DNA from: Pseudanabaena minima | GTDB taxonomy: Bacteria > Cyanobacteriota > Cyanobacteriia > Pseudanabaenales > Pseudanabaenaceae | Assembly (NCBI RefSeq): GCF_051131155.1 | Contig: NZ_CP159508.1 | Coordinates: forward strand, 1-64,000 | Length of the DNA stretch: 64,000 nt | Direction: 5' to 3' | In this document: piece after piece, positions 51,147 through 58,448 of the stretch | How positions within the stretch are numbered: position 1 is the first letter of the stretch | How the letters are laid out: every line of letters starts with the position of its first letter | Made by a program: the position numbers and the translations under genes | Notes under the pieces: generated by a model | Seen by the model: only the letters and a program-made list of their open reading frames with translations | The model's database searches: none | What the model was told of the DNA's origin: nothing

Positions 51147-52418
51147 ATGCAAAAAAAAATGCAGTGGCTATGGCGATCGCTAGTCGCCATTTTGGTCTCT
51201 GGCTTGATCGTTGTTACCTTGATCGCCTTACAGCCGAGTAATGCAGCGATCGCGCCATTACCTGACCCGTATCTCACCACAGGAAAGCTTGCTGAAGGCG
51301 AAAAGGTCTTTAATGAGTATTTAAAAAATAATTCTCAGGATGACAAAGCTCGCTTTGGGTTGGGTGTAATCCAATTTATGAGTGGTACTGAACGTTTAAT
51401 GCAGTCGCTTTATCGTTATGGAATGATTCAAAACCCTGTAAGTGGATCGATTCCTTTTTTCCGCTTGCCAGTACCTCAAAACCCCAAACCACAAACTTTA
51501 ACTTACGACGGACTCCAGCAGGTTTTTCAGAATTGGATTGATGATCTTGCTACTGTACGGACTACCCTCGAACCAATTAAAGATCAAAATCTTAAACTTG
51601 CCCTTCGCTTAGGCTTAATTCGTTTAGATTTTGATGGCAATGGCAAAGCCGATGACAAGGAAATGCTATGGCAGATTTTTAATTCTGTGACTGGTGCGAA
51701 CGTTACCGAAAAAGATGCCCAACAGTTTTTAATCGCTTTTGATCGTGCTGATGCTTTGTGGTTACAGGGCTATACCCATGTCTTAGGAGCAATTAGTGAA
51801 TTTTTACGCGCCTATGATAGCCGTGAGTTATTTGCTGCTTGCGCTCACTTATTTTTCCAAGATGTAGATACGCCCCATAAATTTTTGCTCTCGACGCGCA
51901 GAAAATCTCCTGAAGACTATAGTTCCAGTTTTTTTGAGGTTCTCGATTTGGTTTCAGCGGTTCATCTTGCCAAGTTCCCTTTAGCGGAACCGCAAAGGAT
52001 GACGACTATTCTCAATCATATGAAATCAGTAATTAGTCTTAGCCGTGAGTCATGGAAGTCTATTTTGGCAGAAACGGATAGCGATCGCGAATGGATTCCC
52101 AATCCTAAGCAGACTTCTGCAATTCCTCAAGTTCGGGTTACGGAGGAAATGGTGAAATCTTGGCTAGCCGCTCTTGATGAAATCACCGCAATTCTTGACG
52201 GCAAGAAGAATTTACCTTTCTGGCGTGATGAGAATCTCAGCATTGATTTTGCCAGAATTTTTACAGAGCCACGCACTTTTGATTTGGGATCTTGGGTACA
52301 AGGAACAGCCGCTACTCCCTATTTAGAAAAAGGAAAGGTTACCGATATGAACGTTTGGAATACGATGGTTAGTGCTTTTGGTAGTAATTTATTTGGATTT
52401 GTCGTTTGGTTTAATTGA
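51147..52418 (+). CDS. Exported hypothetical protein with EF-hand-like loop
   Basis: A 423-residue protein from ATG 51147 (AGGAAT upstream as ribosome-binding site). The N-terminal hydrophobic segment (10-33) ends in SNAAIAPLP, a likely signal peptide or anchor. A TPR-like helix pair follows (GEKVFNEYLKNNSQDDKARFGLGVIQFM). The acidic loop DFDGNGKADDKEML resembles a calcium-binding EF-hand. Function unknown. Confidence 0.7.
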   Translation: MQKKMQWLWRSLVAILVSGLIVVTLIALQPSNAAIAPLPDPYLTTGKLAEGEKVFNEYLKNNSQDDKARFGLGVIQFMSGTERLMQSLYRYGMIQNPVSGSIPFFRLPVPQNPKPQTLTYDGLQQVFQNWIDDLATVRTTLEPIKDQNLKLALRLGLIRLDFDGNGKADDKEMLWQIFNSVTGANVTEKDAQQFLIAFDRADALWLQGYTHVLGAISEFLRAYDSRELFAACAHLFFQDVDTPHKFLLSTRRKSPEDYSSSFFEVLDLVSAVHLAKFPLAEPQRMTTILNHMKSVISLSRESWKSILAETDSDREWIPNPKQTSAIPQVRVTEEMVKSWLAALDEITAILDGKKNLPFWRDENLSIDFARIFTEPRTFDLGSWVQGTAATPYLEKGKVTDMNVWNTMVSAFGSNLFGFVVWFN

Positions 52419-52453
52419 TAATCCCTACTATCGCGATTATCAGTCTAGTTAAT

Positions 52454-52496
52454 TACGGGTTTGTGTCCCCGCCGAAGGCGGGGACACAAACCCGTA
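52454..52496. terminator. Perfect palindrome, 20-bp arms, GAA loop
   Basis: The arms 52454-52473 and 52477-52496 are exact complements; GCC-GAA-GGC at the core. 35 bases after the stop at 52418, between convergent genes. Confidence 0.85.
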
Positions 52497-52540
52497 CCTC
52501 GCTTGCTTGAAAAGCGCTATATGACAATGAAAGTTTTGCT

Positions 52541-52595
52541 CAAACCCAAATACATGAAGGTGGCACTTCGAGCCACCTTCATGTATTTGGGTTTG
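52541..52595. terminator. Palindrome containing the FGGY kinase stop, 24-bp arms
   Basis: The arms 52541-52564 and 52572-52595 are exact complements; the seven-base centre ACTTCGA can add a C:G pair around TTC. The kinase stop codon (52581-52579) and its last residues are encoded in the right arm. Confidence 0.85.
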
Positions 52596-53892
52596 GGTTG
52601 TAAGTTCTACTTGCGGCGTACAATGCAGCCCCATAGGCTGCTTCTGTTTGTTGAGACTGTTGCATCGAGATCTGTAAATGGCGATCGCGTATTTTTGTCC
52701 ACACTATATTTTTTGCCCCACCCCCTGCGGTGTAAATTTGCTGAATCGGCGAAGCACCTAATTCTTGCAAAAGTTGATAGCCCTTTGTCTCAATTCTTGC
52801 CATACTTTCGAGCAATCCATGCAAAAACTCAACGGGATCATCAGGACGTGGTTCTAGTCTTGGCGCAAGATGAGGATCATTAATCGGAAACCGATCGCCT
52901 ATTTGGGTTAGAGGATAGTAATCCAATGAACTAGCCATATGTGGATCAATGTGATCGCTAAACTCTTGCAACTCTGAATCTGTAAAAAATTGTCGCAATA
53001 CAGCACAACCGACATTGGAAGCCCCACCCACTAGCCATAAACACCCCAATTCTGGATGCTCAAACCGATGGCTATAAATCCCGTAACGTGGATCATTAAT
53101 AGGGCGATCGCTTAAAACTTTTAGCACCATCGTTGAACCGAGAGAGGTCACTGCTGTACCAATTGTAGGTGTCGCAGTGCCAACACTAGCTAAAAAAGCG
53201 GCATTACTATCAGTTGTTCCCGCACCAATCGCACAATCTAAAGGCAAATTTAATTTTAAGGCGATCGTCTCCTCAATCTTGCCTACAGTTTTACTTGGCG
53301 CAAAAACCTCAGGCAAAACTACCGCAGGATTATTGAGTAACCATGACTGTAACCAATCTGGATATTGCAGAAGCAGGGGATCATATCCTAACTTGAGTGA
53401 ATTGTGATAATCACTCACGCCCAATTTGCCATGAAGTAAATAACCCAGCCAATCAGCTTGATGTAGAAAATAAAGCGATCGCGCATAGCTTGTAAATGAA
53501 GCTCGAATCTCAGCATCGACAAGGAATGAAATTAATTTAGCAAAACTTGAAGTTGCACTACAAACTGAGTGTTTTGGTGGTGCGATGTTTTTTACTTGAT
53601 CTACAACTTCAGACTTACAGGTATCGCTATAGATCATTGGTGGCGAGAGCGCCTTACCAGTGCGATCACAAATCAAAATAGTTGCCGAAGTGCCATCAAT
53701 AACTATTTTTCTGGTATTTTGCCTAATTTCTTGAGGTAAACCTGTAATTACTTCATAAAGCGCTAATTGCCATGTTTTGCAGTCACGAATGTCATATTCA
53801 AATCGAAAGACTGCTGCAATCTCGTTACTTGTATTAATGGCGATTGCCCTCACGCCTGAAGTCCCAAAATCAATACCTAAAAAGTAATTCAT
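52579..53892 (-). CDS. FGGY family carbohydrate kinase (D-ribulose/xylulose kinase-like)
   Basis: A 437-residue sugar kinase of the FGGY family. The start YFLGIDFGTSGVRAI is the first phosphate-binding loop; other features are the CAIGAGTTDSNAA segment with the catalytic Asp and IYTAGGGAKNIVW near the C-terminus. The shorter length resembles the cyanobacterial and plant kinase assigned to D-ribulose rather than long xylulokinases; this is from memory. ATG 53892 gives a normal N-terminus. The last residues NPNPNT come from the palindrome at the 3' end. Confidence 0.85.
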   Translation of the reverse strand: MNYFLGIDFGTSGVRAIAINTSNEIAAVFRFEYDIRDCKTWQLALYEVITGLPQEIRQNTRKIVIDGTSATILICDRTGKALSPPMIYSDTCKSEVVDQVKNIAPPKHSVCSATSSFAKLISFLVDAEIRASFTSYARSLYFLHQADWLGYLLHGKLGVSDYHNSLKLGYDPLLLQYPDWLQSWLLNNPAVVLPEVFAPSKTVGKIEETIALKLNLPLDCAIGAGTTDSNAAFLASVGTATPTIGTAVTSLGSTMVLKVLSDRPINDPRYGIYSHRFEHPELGCLWLVGGASNVGCAVLRQFFTDSELQEFSDHIDPHMASSLDYYPLTQIGDRFPINDPHLAPRLEPRPDDPVEFLHGLLESMARIETKGYQLLQELGASPIQQIYTAGGGAKNIVWTKIRDRHLQISMQQSQQTEAAYGAALYAASRTYNPNPNT

Positions 53893-53931
53893 GCTGATTG
53901 CCAATACAGCATTTTATGCTGACTTAAAACC

Positions 53932-53982
53932 CAGAAATATTTTTAAAAGTGTTGCTAAGCGCCGCTTTTAAAAATATTTCTG
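53932..53982. repeat. Palindrome, 24-bp arms, three non-matching positions, TAA loop
   Basis: The arms 53932-53955 and 53959-53982 pair around GC-TAA-GC; two of the three differences are wobble pairs. Upstream of the kinase gene. Confidence 0.75.
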
Positions 53983-53998
53983 TACTACTTTATTAATT

Positions 53999-54031
53999 AG
54001 TAGCAGGGTGGATAATGTCCACCCTGCTACT
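53999..54031. terminator. Hairpin after the DUF3119 gene, 14-bp arms
   Basis: AGTAGCAGGGTGGA pairs with TCCACCCTGCTACT around a five-base TAATG loop, directly after the stop at 54034. Confidence 0.8.
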
Positions 54032-54033
54032 TA

Positions 54034-54435
54034 CTACTTTTTCAGGGGAATATTTTTTTCTAAACAAGTTTTCAGCATTTTTGGATCAAATAAAACTGGT
54101 AAGAAATGAATACTTTTTACTTCTTTAAAATAGAACAAAATTGGAAAAGAAAACCAAAATACCTTCCAATCTTGCCACTCTTGATAAGGGAAAGTGCGAA
54201 ACTTTTCTTGCGATCGATAAACATCTAAATCTGTCGCGGTAAATACTAACCGAATCGTCGCTGCTTGATAAACTAAAAACAATCCAAAAATTGCAACTAC
54301 ACCCGCAGCAATTGGTTGAACCCAAATAAGTGGTATTCCTGCCAACACAAGTACAACAGGTATTGCATAGTTTGGATTTAGTTCTGTAGCCTGCGATGCA
54401 ATATTTGGATCAACAAAAGGATTTGAAGTAGTCAT
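54034..54435 (-). CDS. DUF3119 family protein
   Basis: A 133-residue DUF3119 protein, a family of cyanobacteria and plant plastids. Two hydrophobic segments (about 24-62) are followed by FTATDLDVYRSQEKFRTFPYQEWQDWKVFWFSFPILFYFKEVKSIHFLPVLFDPKML, the family signature. Probably a thylakoid or plasma membrane protein of unknown role. Confidence 0.85.
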   Translation of the reverse strand: MTTSNPFVDPNIASQATELNPNYAIPVVLVLAGIPLIWVQPIAAGVVAIFGLFLVYQAATIRLVFTATDLDVYRSQEKFRTFPYQEWQDWKVFWFSFPILFYFKEVKSIHFLPVLFDPKMLKTCLEKNIPLKK

Positions 54436-54615
54436 AATGATTTAAATGATTGATTTATACCTATAGATATACATTTAATTCTAGGTCTATGGCTTCTTTA
54501 TTGAAGTGATAGGATAAATATTATTGAGCTAATTATGCTCTTTAGTTGGTTTATTCTTAACTAATTACGCTTTTAGCACATCTGGTAATTTCTATATTAA
54601 GCTTAGGAAATGTCT

Positions 54616-54858
54616 ATGAACTTATCCTCAACAGCGAATGACTTGGATCTCCCTTTACACCAAGCTGCCAAAGATCCTAAAGTCTGGAGTCATCTCAAAC
54701 AAGCGATCGCTACCAGTTCAGGATTTGATAAGTGGCAGCGATCTCGAAATGGTGATCCCAAGGGCGATCCCAAAGATGTTTTAGTAGTACAAGAAAGCGT
54801 TCTTGATGATCTCGTGCGTAGCTACTTACGTGAGACACTAGAAACGTTAGCGTATTAA
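54616..54858 (+). CDS. Small hypothetical protein upstream of nblB
   Basis: An 80-residue soluble protein with no recognised domain; it contains a GDPKGDPKDV repeat. The ATG at 54616 has AGGAA 6 bases upstream; the ATG at 54610 is too close to it. Its stop codon directly abuts the next gene, so the two are co-transcribed. Confidence 0.6.
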   Translation: MNLSSTANDLDLPLHQAAKDPKVWSHLKQAIATSSGFDKWQRSRNGDPKGDPKDVLVVQESVLDDLVRSYLRETLETLAY

Positions 54859-55545
54859 TTGCGAGATTTTCTTGTGAGCGAAACATCAGAAACTCAGTTT
54901 GAAACCTTAAGAGAGCAACTAGCTATAGATGATATGGGTATTCGGATGAAAGCCCTTCATGCTAGTCGCTCTCTTCCCATTTCTGAGAGATTTACTTTAC
55001 TCTCGATCGCGGCGATCGACTCATATGCACGTATTCGTTATGATGCTGTTAGTCAAATTGGTACAGTCGGCACGGTTGATTTAGAAAAATCCTTAGCAAT
55101 TTTAAGTGATCGCTTATCACTCGATCCTGAAATTGATGTGCGTGCCGCCGCCGCCGCTTCGCTTGGTTCTCTACAACTTACCCAAGCCTTTGATTTACTA
55201 AAAAAATCTTACGAGTCCACTAACGATTGGATGTTTCAATTTAGTATTGTGGCTGCGATCGGTGAGCTAGGCAATCCTCAAGGCTTTGATTTACTAGCTG
55301 AAGCTTTGCAAAGTCCCAATGAGCTAGTTAAAATTGCAGCGATCGGCTCCCTCGGTGATTTAGGCAATCCCGCCTCGGTGGCACTTCTGTTGCCCCTTGT
55401 CGAAGATCCCGATTGGCAAATCCGACATCGAGTCGCCCAGTCTCTGTCCCAGCTTGGCGGATCTGAAGCCAGAGCAGCTCTAGAAAAACTTGTCAACGAT
55501 CCAATGCCCCAAGTCTCTGAAGCAACGCGATCGTTTCTCGCATGA
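54859..55545 (+). CDS. nblB: HEAT-repeat protein, NblB-like
   Basis: A 228-residue HEAT-repeat protein like NblB, which helps strip pigments from phycobilisomes during nutrient stress. About five HEAT repeats are visible (DVRAAAAASLGSL, KIAAIGSLGDLG, QIRHRVAQSLSQLGG). No ATG is available: TTG 54859, immediately after the previous stop, or GTG 54874 must be used. The symbol rests on similarity to the family, not on phycobilisome context. Confidence 0.75.
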   Translation: MRDFLVSETSETQFETLREQLAIDDMGIRMKALHASRSLPISERFTLLSIAAIDSYARIRYDAVSQIGTVGTVDLEKSLAILSDRLSLDPEIDVRAAAAASLGSLQLTQAFDLLKKSYESTNDWMFQFSIVAAIGELGNPQGFDLLAEALQSPNELVKIAAIGSLGDLGNPASVALLLPLVEDPDWQIRHRVAQSLSQLGGSEARAALEKLVNDPMPQVSEATRSFLA

Positions 55546-55554
55546 TGTGCAGTT

Positions 55555-55603
55555 AAAACAAAGGGGAGTTGCAGTGCGAAGCACTGCAACTCCCCTTTGT
55601 TTT
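55555..55603. terminator. Perfect palindrome between convergent genes, 23-bp arms, GAA loop
   Basis: The arms 55555-55577 and 55581-55603 are exact complements around GC-GAA-GC, 9 bases after the nblB-like stop and 11 bases before the opposite stop. The outer A and T tracts suit termination both ways. Confidence 0.9.
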
Positions 55604-55614
55604 TTAAATTGGCA

Positions 55615-56040
55615 TTAGCCTAAATTAATTGGACGTTCCAATACATCCTCAATAGAGTAAGGACAATCGACTGGAAATTCTAAATCTGTTTCTTTTTGTG
55701 CATTTAAACTAGCTACCACATAAGTTTCGTCTAACCACTCATCGGTCAGATAACGCTTTAGGCTGGGACTATCTTTTAAATAACGAATGATATGAAGTCG
55801 TTCTCGTTGAATAGTTATCTGCCAACTCTTTAAGCTAATCTGGGGCTGATAGTCCCACTTAAGCAAATGGTTCACAATCAAACGTAGGCTGCTTAGTAAG
55901 CGATCGCGTTCTCGCTTTGACAAATCGCGTACCTCTTCTACCAAATTATCGATATCCAACTCGGCGAACCGACCCGCCGACAATAAATCAGCTATCTGTT
56001 CTGCCCAGAGTCCATAATCCTGCTCATATAGTACAGTCAT
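55615..56040 (-). CDS. DUF29 family protein
   Basis: A 141-residue DUF29 protein from ATG 56040 (a GTG at 56046 is possible). Family features are LYEQDYGLWAEQIADLLSAGRFAELDIDNLVEEVRDLSKRERDRL and the HLLKWDYQP segment. Very common in cyanobacteria and mostly helical. Function unknown. Confidence 0.92.
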   Translation of the reverse strand: MTVLYEQDYGLWAEQIADLLSAGRFAELDIDNLVEEVRDLSKRERDRLLSSLRLIVNHLLKWDYQPQISLKSWQITIQRERLHIIRYLKDSPSLKRYLTDEWLDETYVVASLNAQKETDLEFPVDCPYSIEDVLERPINLG

Positions 56041-56096
56041 TGTCACAACTCCAACAAAGGCGCATCACACTTAACTATATATTATTTTTTAAAATC

Positions 56097-56129
56097 AAAA
56101 AGGAGAGGCGCTCTGCGCCTCTCCTTTTT
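56097..56129. terminator. Perfect palindrome after the porin gene, 15-bp arms, TCT loop
   Basis: The arms 56097-56111 and 56115-56129 are exact complements around GC-TCT-GC, 20 bases after the porin stop and 57 bases before the DUF29 start on the same strand. Confidence 0.85.
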
Positions 56130-56148
56130 AACTAGATAACACTAAGTC

Positions 56149-57756
56149 TTAGAACGAGAAAGTGGTACGGATTACACCAACAGTCGCAGTACCGTTAGCA
56201 TTGGCACTGTTTTGGTTGAATACAAAGAATACACCAGGAGTAATGCTGATATTCTTAGAAACACGGAAGCGATAGAAAGCTTCCAAGTGATAAGGAGTAT
56301 CAGGACTACCTTGTGCAAGACCACCAATACTGGTTCTCAATAGGGGCTGACCGAAGGAAACAGCAGCAAGATCGCCTTCAGTAAACAAATCCTTAGCGGA
56401 TAAAGATGCTAACCAGCTAGTGAAGGTGGTCGAAGAATTTATACCAGTTGCATCAGCAAAAGACCAAGATCCCCAAGTATTAAAAGTAAACTTCTTGGTG
56501 ATGTCCCAAACTAAGCTACCAACAACAGTGTTGCTCTTAATACCAGTAACACCAGCAGCTCCACCCAAAGAGTCAACGTTTAAGCCAGCACTTAAAGTGT
56601 TGCCAACTGTGTAAGCATTGGCATAGCCAATACCGAGAGTCAATGCGTCAGATGGTTTGAAAACCAACTGAGCAGCAAGCTTAGTATCGTTACCAGTTAC
56701 ACCGCCTTGACCAGTGGGAGTACCTGCATTAGCAGCACTGTACATTAGTTCAAGAGCAGCTTGATTGTTAAACTTAAAGGCCAAACCTGCAATTGCTAAA
56801 CCACTATCACGACCACTAGAAGCGATGCGGATCAAAGGATTAAAACGACCAAAGCGAGAGATTGTACCTTGGCTGTCACTTTCGAGAGGATTCAAAGGAC
56901 TGATAACATCTTCTGGAGCGCCAATAGGTGCAATGTAAGCTGTGATGTTGTCACCAATAGGGAATTTGTAGTATAAGCGACCGATATTAAACGAATTGTT
57001 AGTATTGGTGTCAAAAGATAGACGGCTGCCATTCCAAGAGTTAACACCATTGTTTAGTGCTGTACCAATGTTGGGATTATTAGCTGCTTCCAGACGGGTT
57101 CTTAACAAGTCCTTACCAGTGAAGCTAGTGTCTAGGTTAAGACGAACACGATAGCTGAAGGTAGTATTGGTCTTGTCAAAAGGAGCGCCACCACCATCAG
57201 AAGCAGCAGCAAGAGCCATGATTGCTTCGCCACGTAGCTTGGTAGTTGTCGAGAATTGCTGAGCTTCGAGCTTAGCAGTCTTAGCATCGAGAGCATCAAC
57301 ACGACCACGAAGAGTTGCTAGCTCAGCAGCAAATTCTTCTTGTAGCTTTTGCAAAGTTGCGAGGTCTTCTTTGCTGACCTTATCAGCTAAACCTGCGGAG
57401 ATAATTTCGTTGATCTTGTCTAAGCAAGCATTCAAACCAGCAGCAAATTCGTAACGGCTGGTTGCTTGTCTACCACGGAAAGTGCTGTCAGGGTAGCCAG
57501 CGATACAACCGTAGCGCTCTACCAAGGACTGCAGTGCAGTGAAAGCCCAGTCAGTAGGGCGGACATCACTGAGTTGAGATACTGAAGTTACATTTTGAGC
57601 AACTGCACTAGGACGAACCAAGCTGTCAGTAGTTACGGAGCGGATTACTTCAGAATCTTGAGAAGCTTGAGCATTAGCAGCACCGCTAATCAAAGCAGAT
57701 GCAGCAACAGCGGCGGAGATTACAACGCTGTAGTTTTTCTTAGAAAACTTAGACAT
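56149..57756 (-). CDS. Iron uptake porin (SomA/OprB-type)
   Basis: A 535-residue outer-membrane porin of the cyanobacterial Som/iron-uptake type. The signal peptide ends near residue 31 (GAANAQAS). A single SLH domain follows (VRPTDWAFTALQSLVERYGCIAGYPDSTFRGRQATSRYEFAAGLN), then a periplasmic coiled coil (about 115-170) and a 16-strand OprB-type barrel ending in Phe (VIRTTFSF). Its leader has a Yfr1-like pairing site over the ribosome-binding site. Confidence 0.93.
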   Translation of the reverse strand: MSKFSKKNYSVVISAAVAASALISGAANAQASQDSEVIRSVTTDSLVRPSAVAQNVTSVSQLSDVRPTDWAFTALQSLVERYGCIAGYPDSTFRGRQATSRYEFAAGLNACLDKINEIISAGLADKVSKEDLATLQKLQEEFAAELATLRGRVDALDAKTAKLEAQQFSTTTKLRGEAIMALAAASDGGGAPFDKTNTTFSYRVRLNLDTSFTGKDLLRTRLEAANNPNIGTALNNGVNSWNGSRLSFDTNTNNSFNIGRLYYKFPIGDNITAYIAPIGAPEDVISPLNPLESDSQGTISRFGRFNPLIRIASSGRDSGLAIAGLAFKFNNQAALELMYSAANAGTPTGQGGVTGNDTKLAAQLVFKPSDALTLGIGYANAYTVGNTLSAGLNVDSLGGAAGVTGIKSNTVVGSLVWDITKKFTFNTWGSWSFADATGINSSTTFTSWLASLSAKDLFTEGDLAAVSFGQPLLRTSIGGLAQGSPDTPYHLEAFYRFRVSKNISITPGVFFVFNQNSANANGTATVGVIRTTFSF

Positions 57757-58448
57757 TTTGGTTACTATTCCTCACAACATAACAGCATTAAATATCTGTG
57801 TGTCAATAATGTAGCAATAATAGCAGCACAAAGTTAAGTGTTGCTCAATACATTGGCTATGTTAATTATGTATTTATGCTCATCAGATATAGAGCAATTG
57901 CAACAAACCTAAAAACTAAACTTGTAAAATACTTAGAGATGATGCACTAAGAAATCTAAAGTAGAATTTCTAAATTAAAGTTCAGATACAAAATATTTGC
58001 TGGAGCAATTGGGCTAAAATAGGATCAGTAGGGGAACACTATACAAGCTAACTTTGCAAATTCGTAAGTTGCTTAAGCCCTATAAGCATGGAAAAAAGCT
58101 AGAGCTAAACTCCCTACAGAAATAACTAAAGTTTCTTAGGGGAATGCTATTCGGGATAAATATATATGCGTTTCGATCCATATTCACTATCCTGTATTGA
58201 GTCTGTAGTACCATCACAGAGCTATCAAGATCGTCTCTAAGAAGATAGATTAACTTCCACAGTTTCGTTTTGATAAGTCGAATCTATCGAAGTTATTTGT
58301 CTGTGCTAATCGTCGAAATCTTGACTGTCGTTGATTTGTGATGTTGATGTTTGCTTCTAGTTTGTGTTTGTAAGTAGCTCTCTACTTTGCTGTTACCCCT
58401 CGTTTGCTCTAATTTGCTCACCTTAAACAATCGCTCGACCTTCGCCTC
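57757..58448. other. Long divergent intergenic region between the porin and Zam-like genes
   Basis: 692 bases with no credible ORF, tRNA or long palindrome. The part near the porin should hold its leader. The rest is AT-rich; two possible small RNAs could hide here but I see no diagnostic structure. Confidence 0.4.
57769..57776 (-). promoter_or_regulatory. Porin ribosome-binding site with potential Yfr1 pairing
   Basis: On the mRNA the leader reads UGUGAGGA, 12 bases before the AUG, which includes the Shine-Dalgarno GAGGA. It is an exact complement of UCCUCACA, the core of the conserved single-stranded motif of the cyanobacterial small RNA Yfr1, reported to repress som-type porins in Prochlorococcus. 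Pairing would block initiation. Eight bases can match by chance. Confidence 0.4.
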
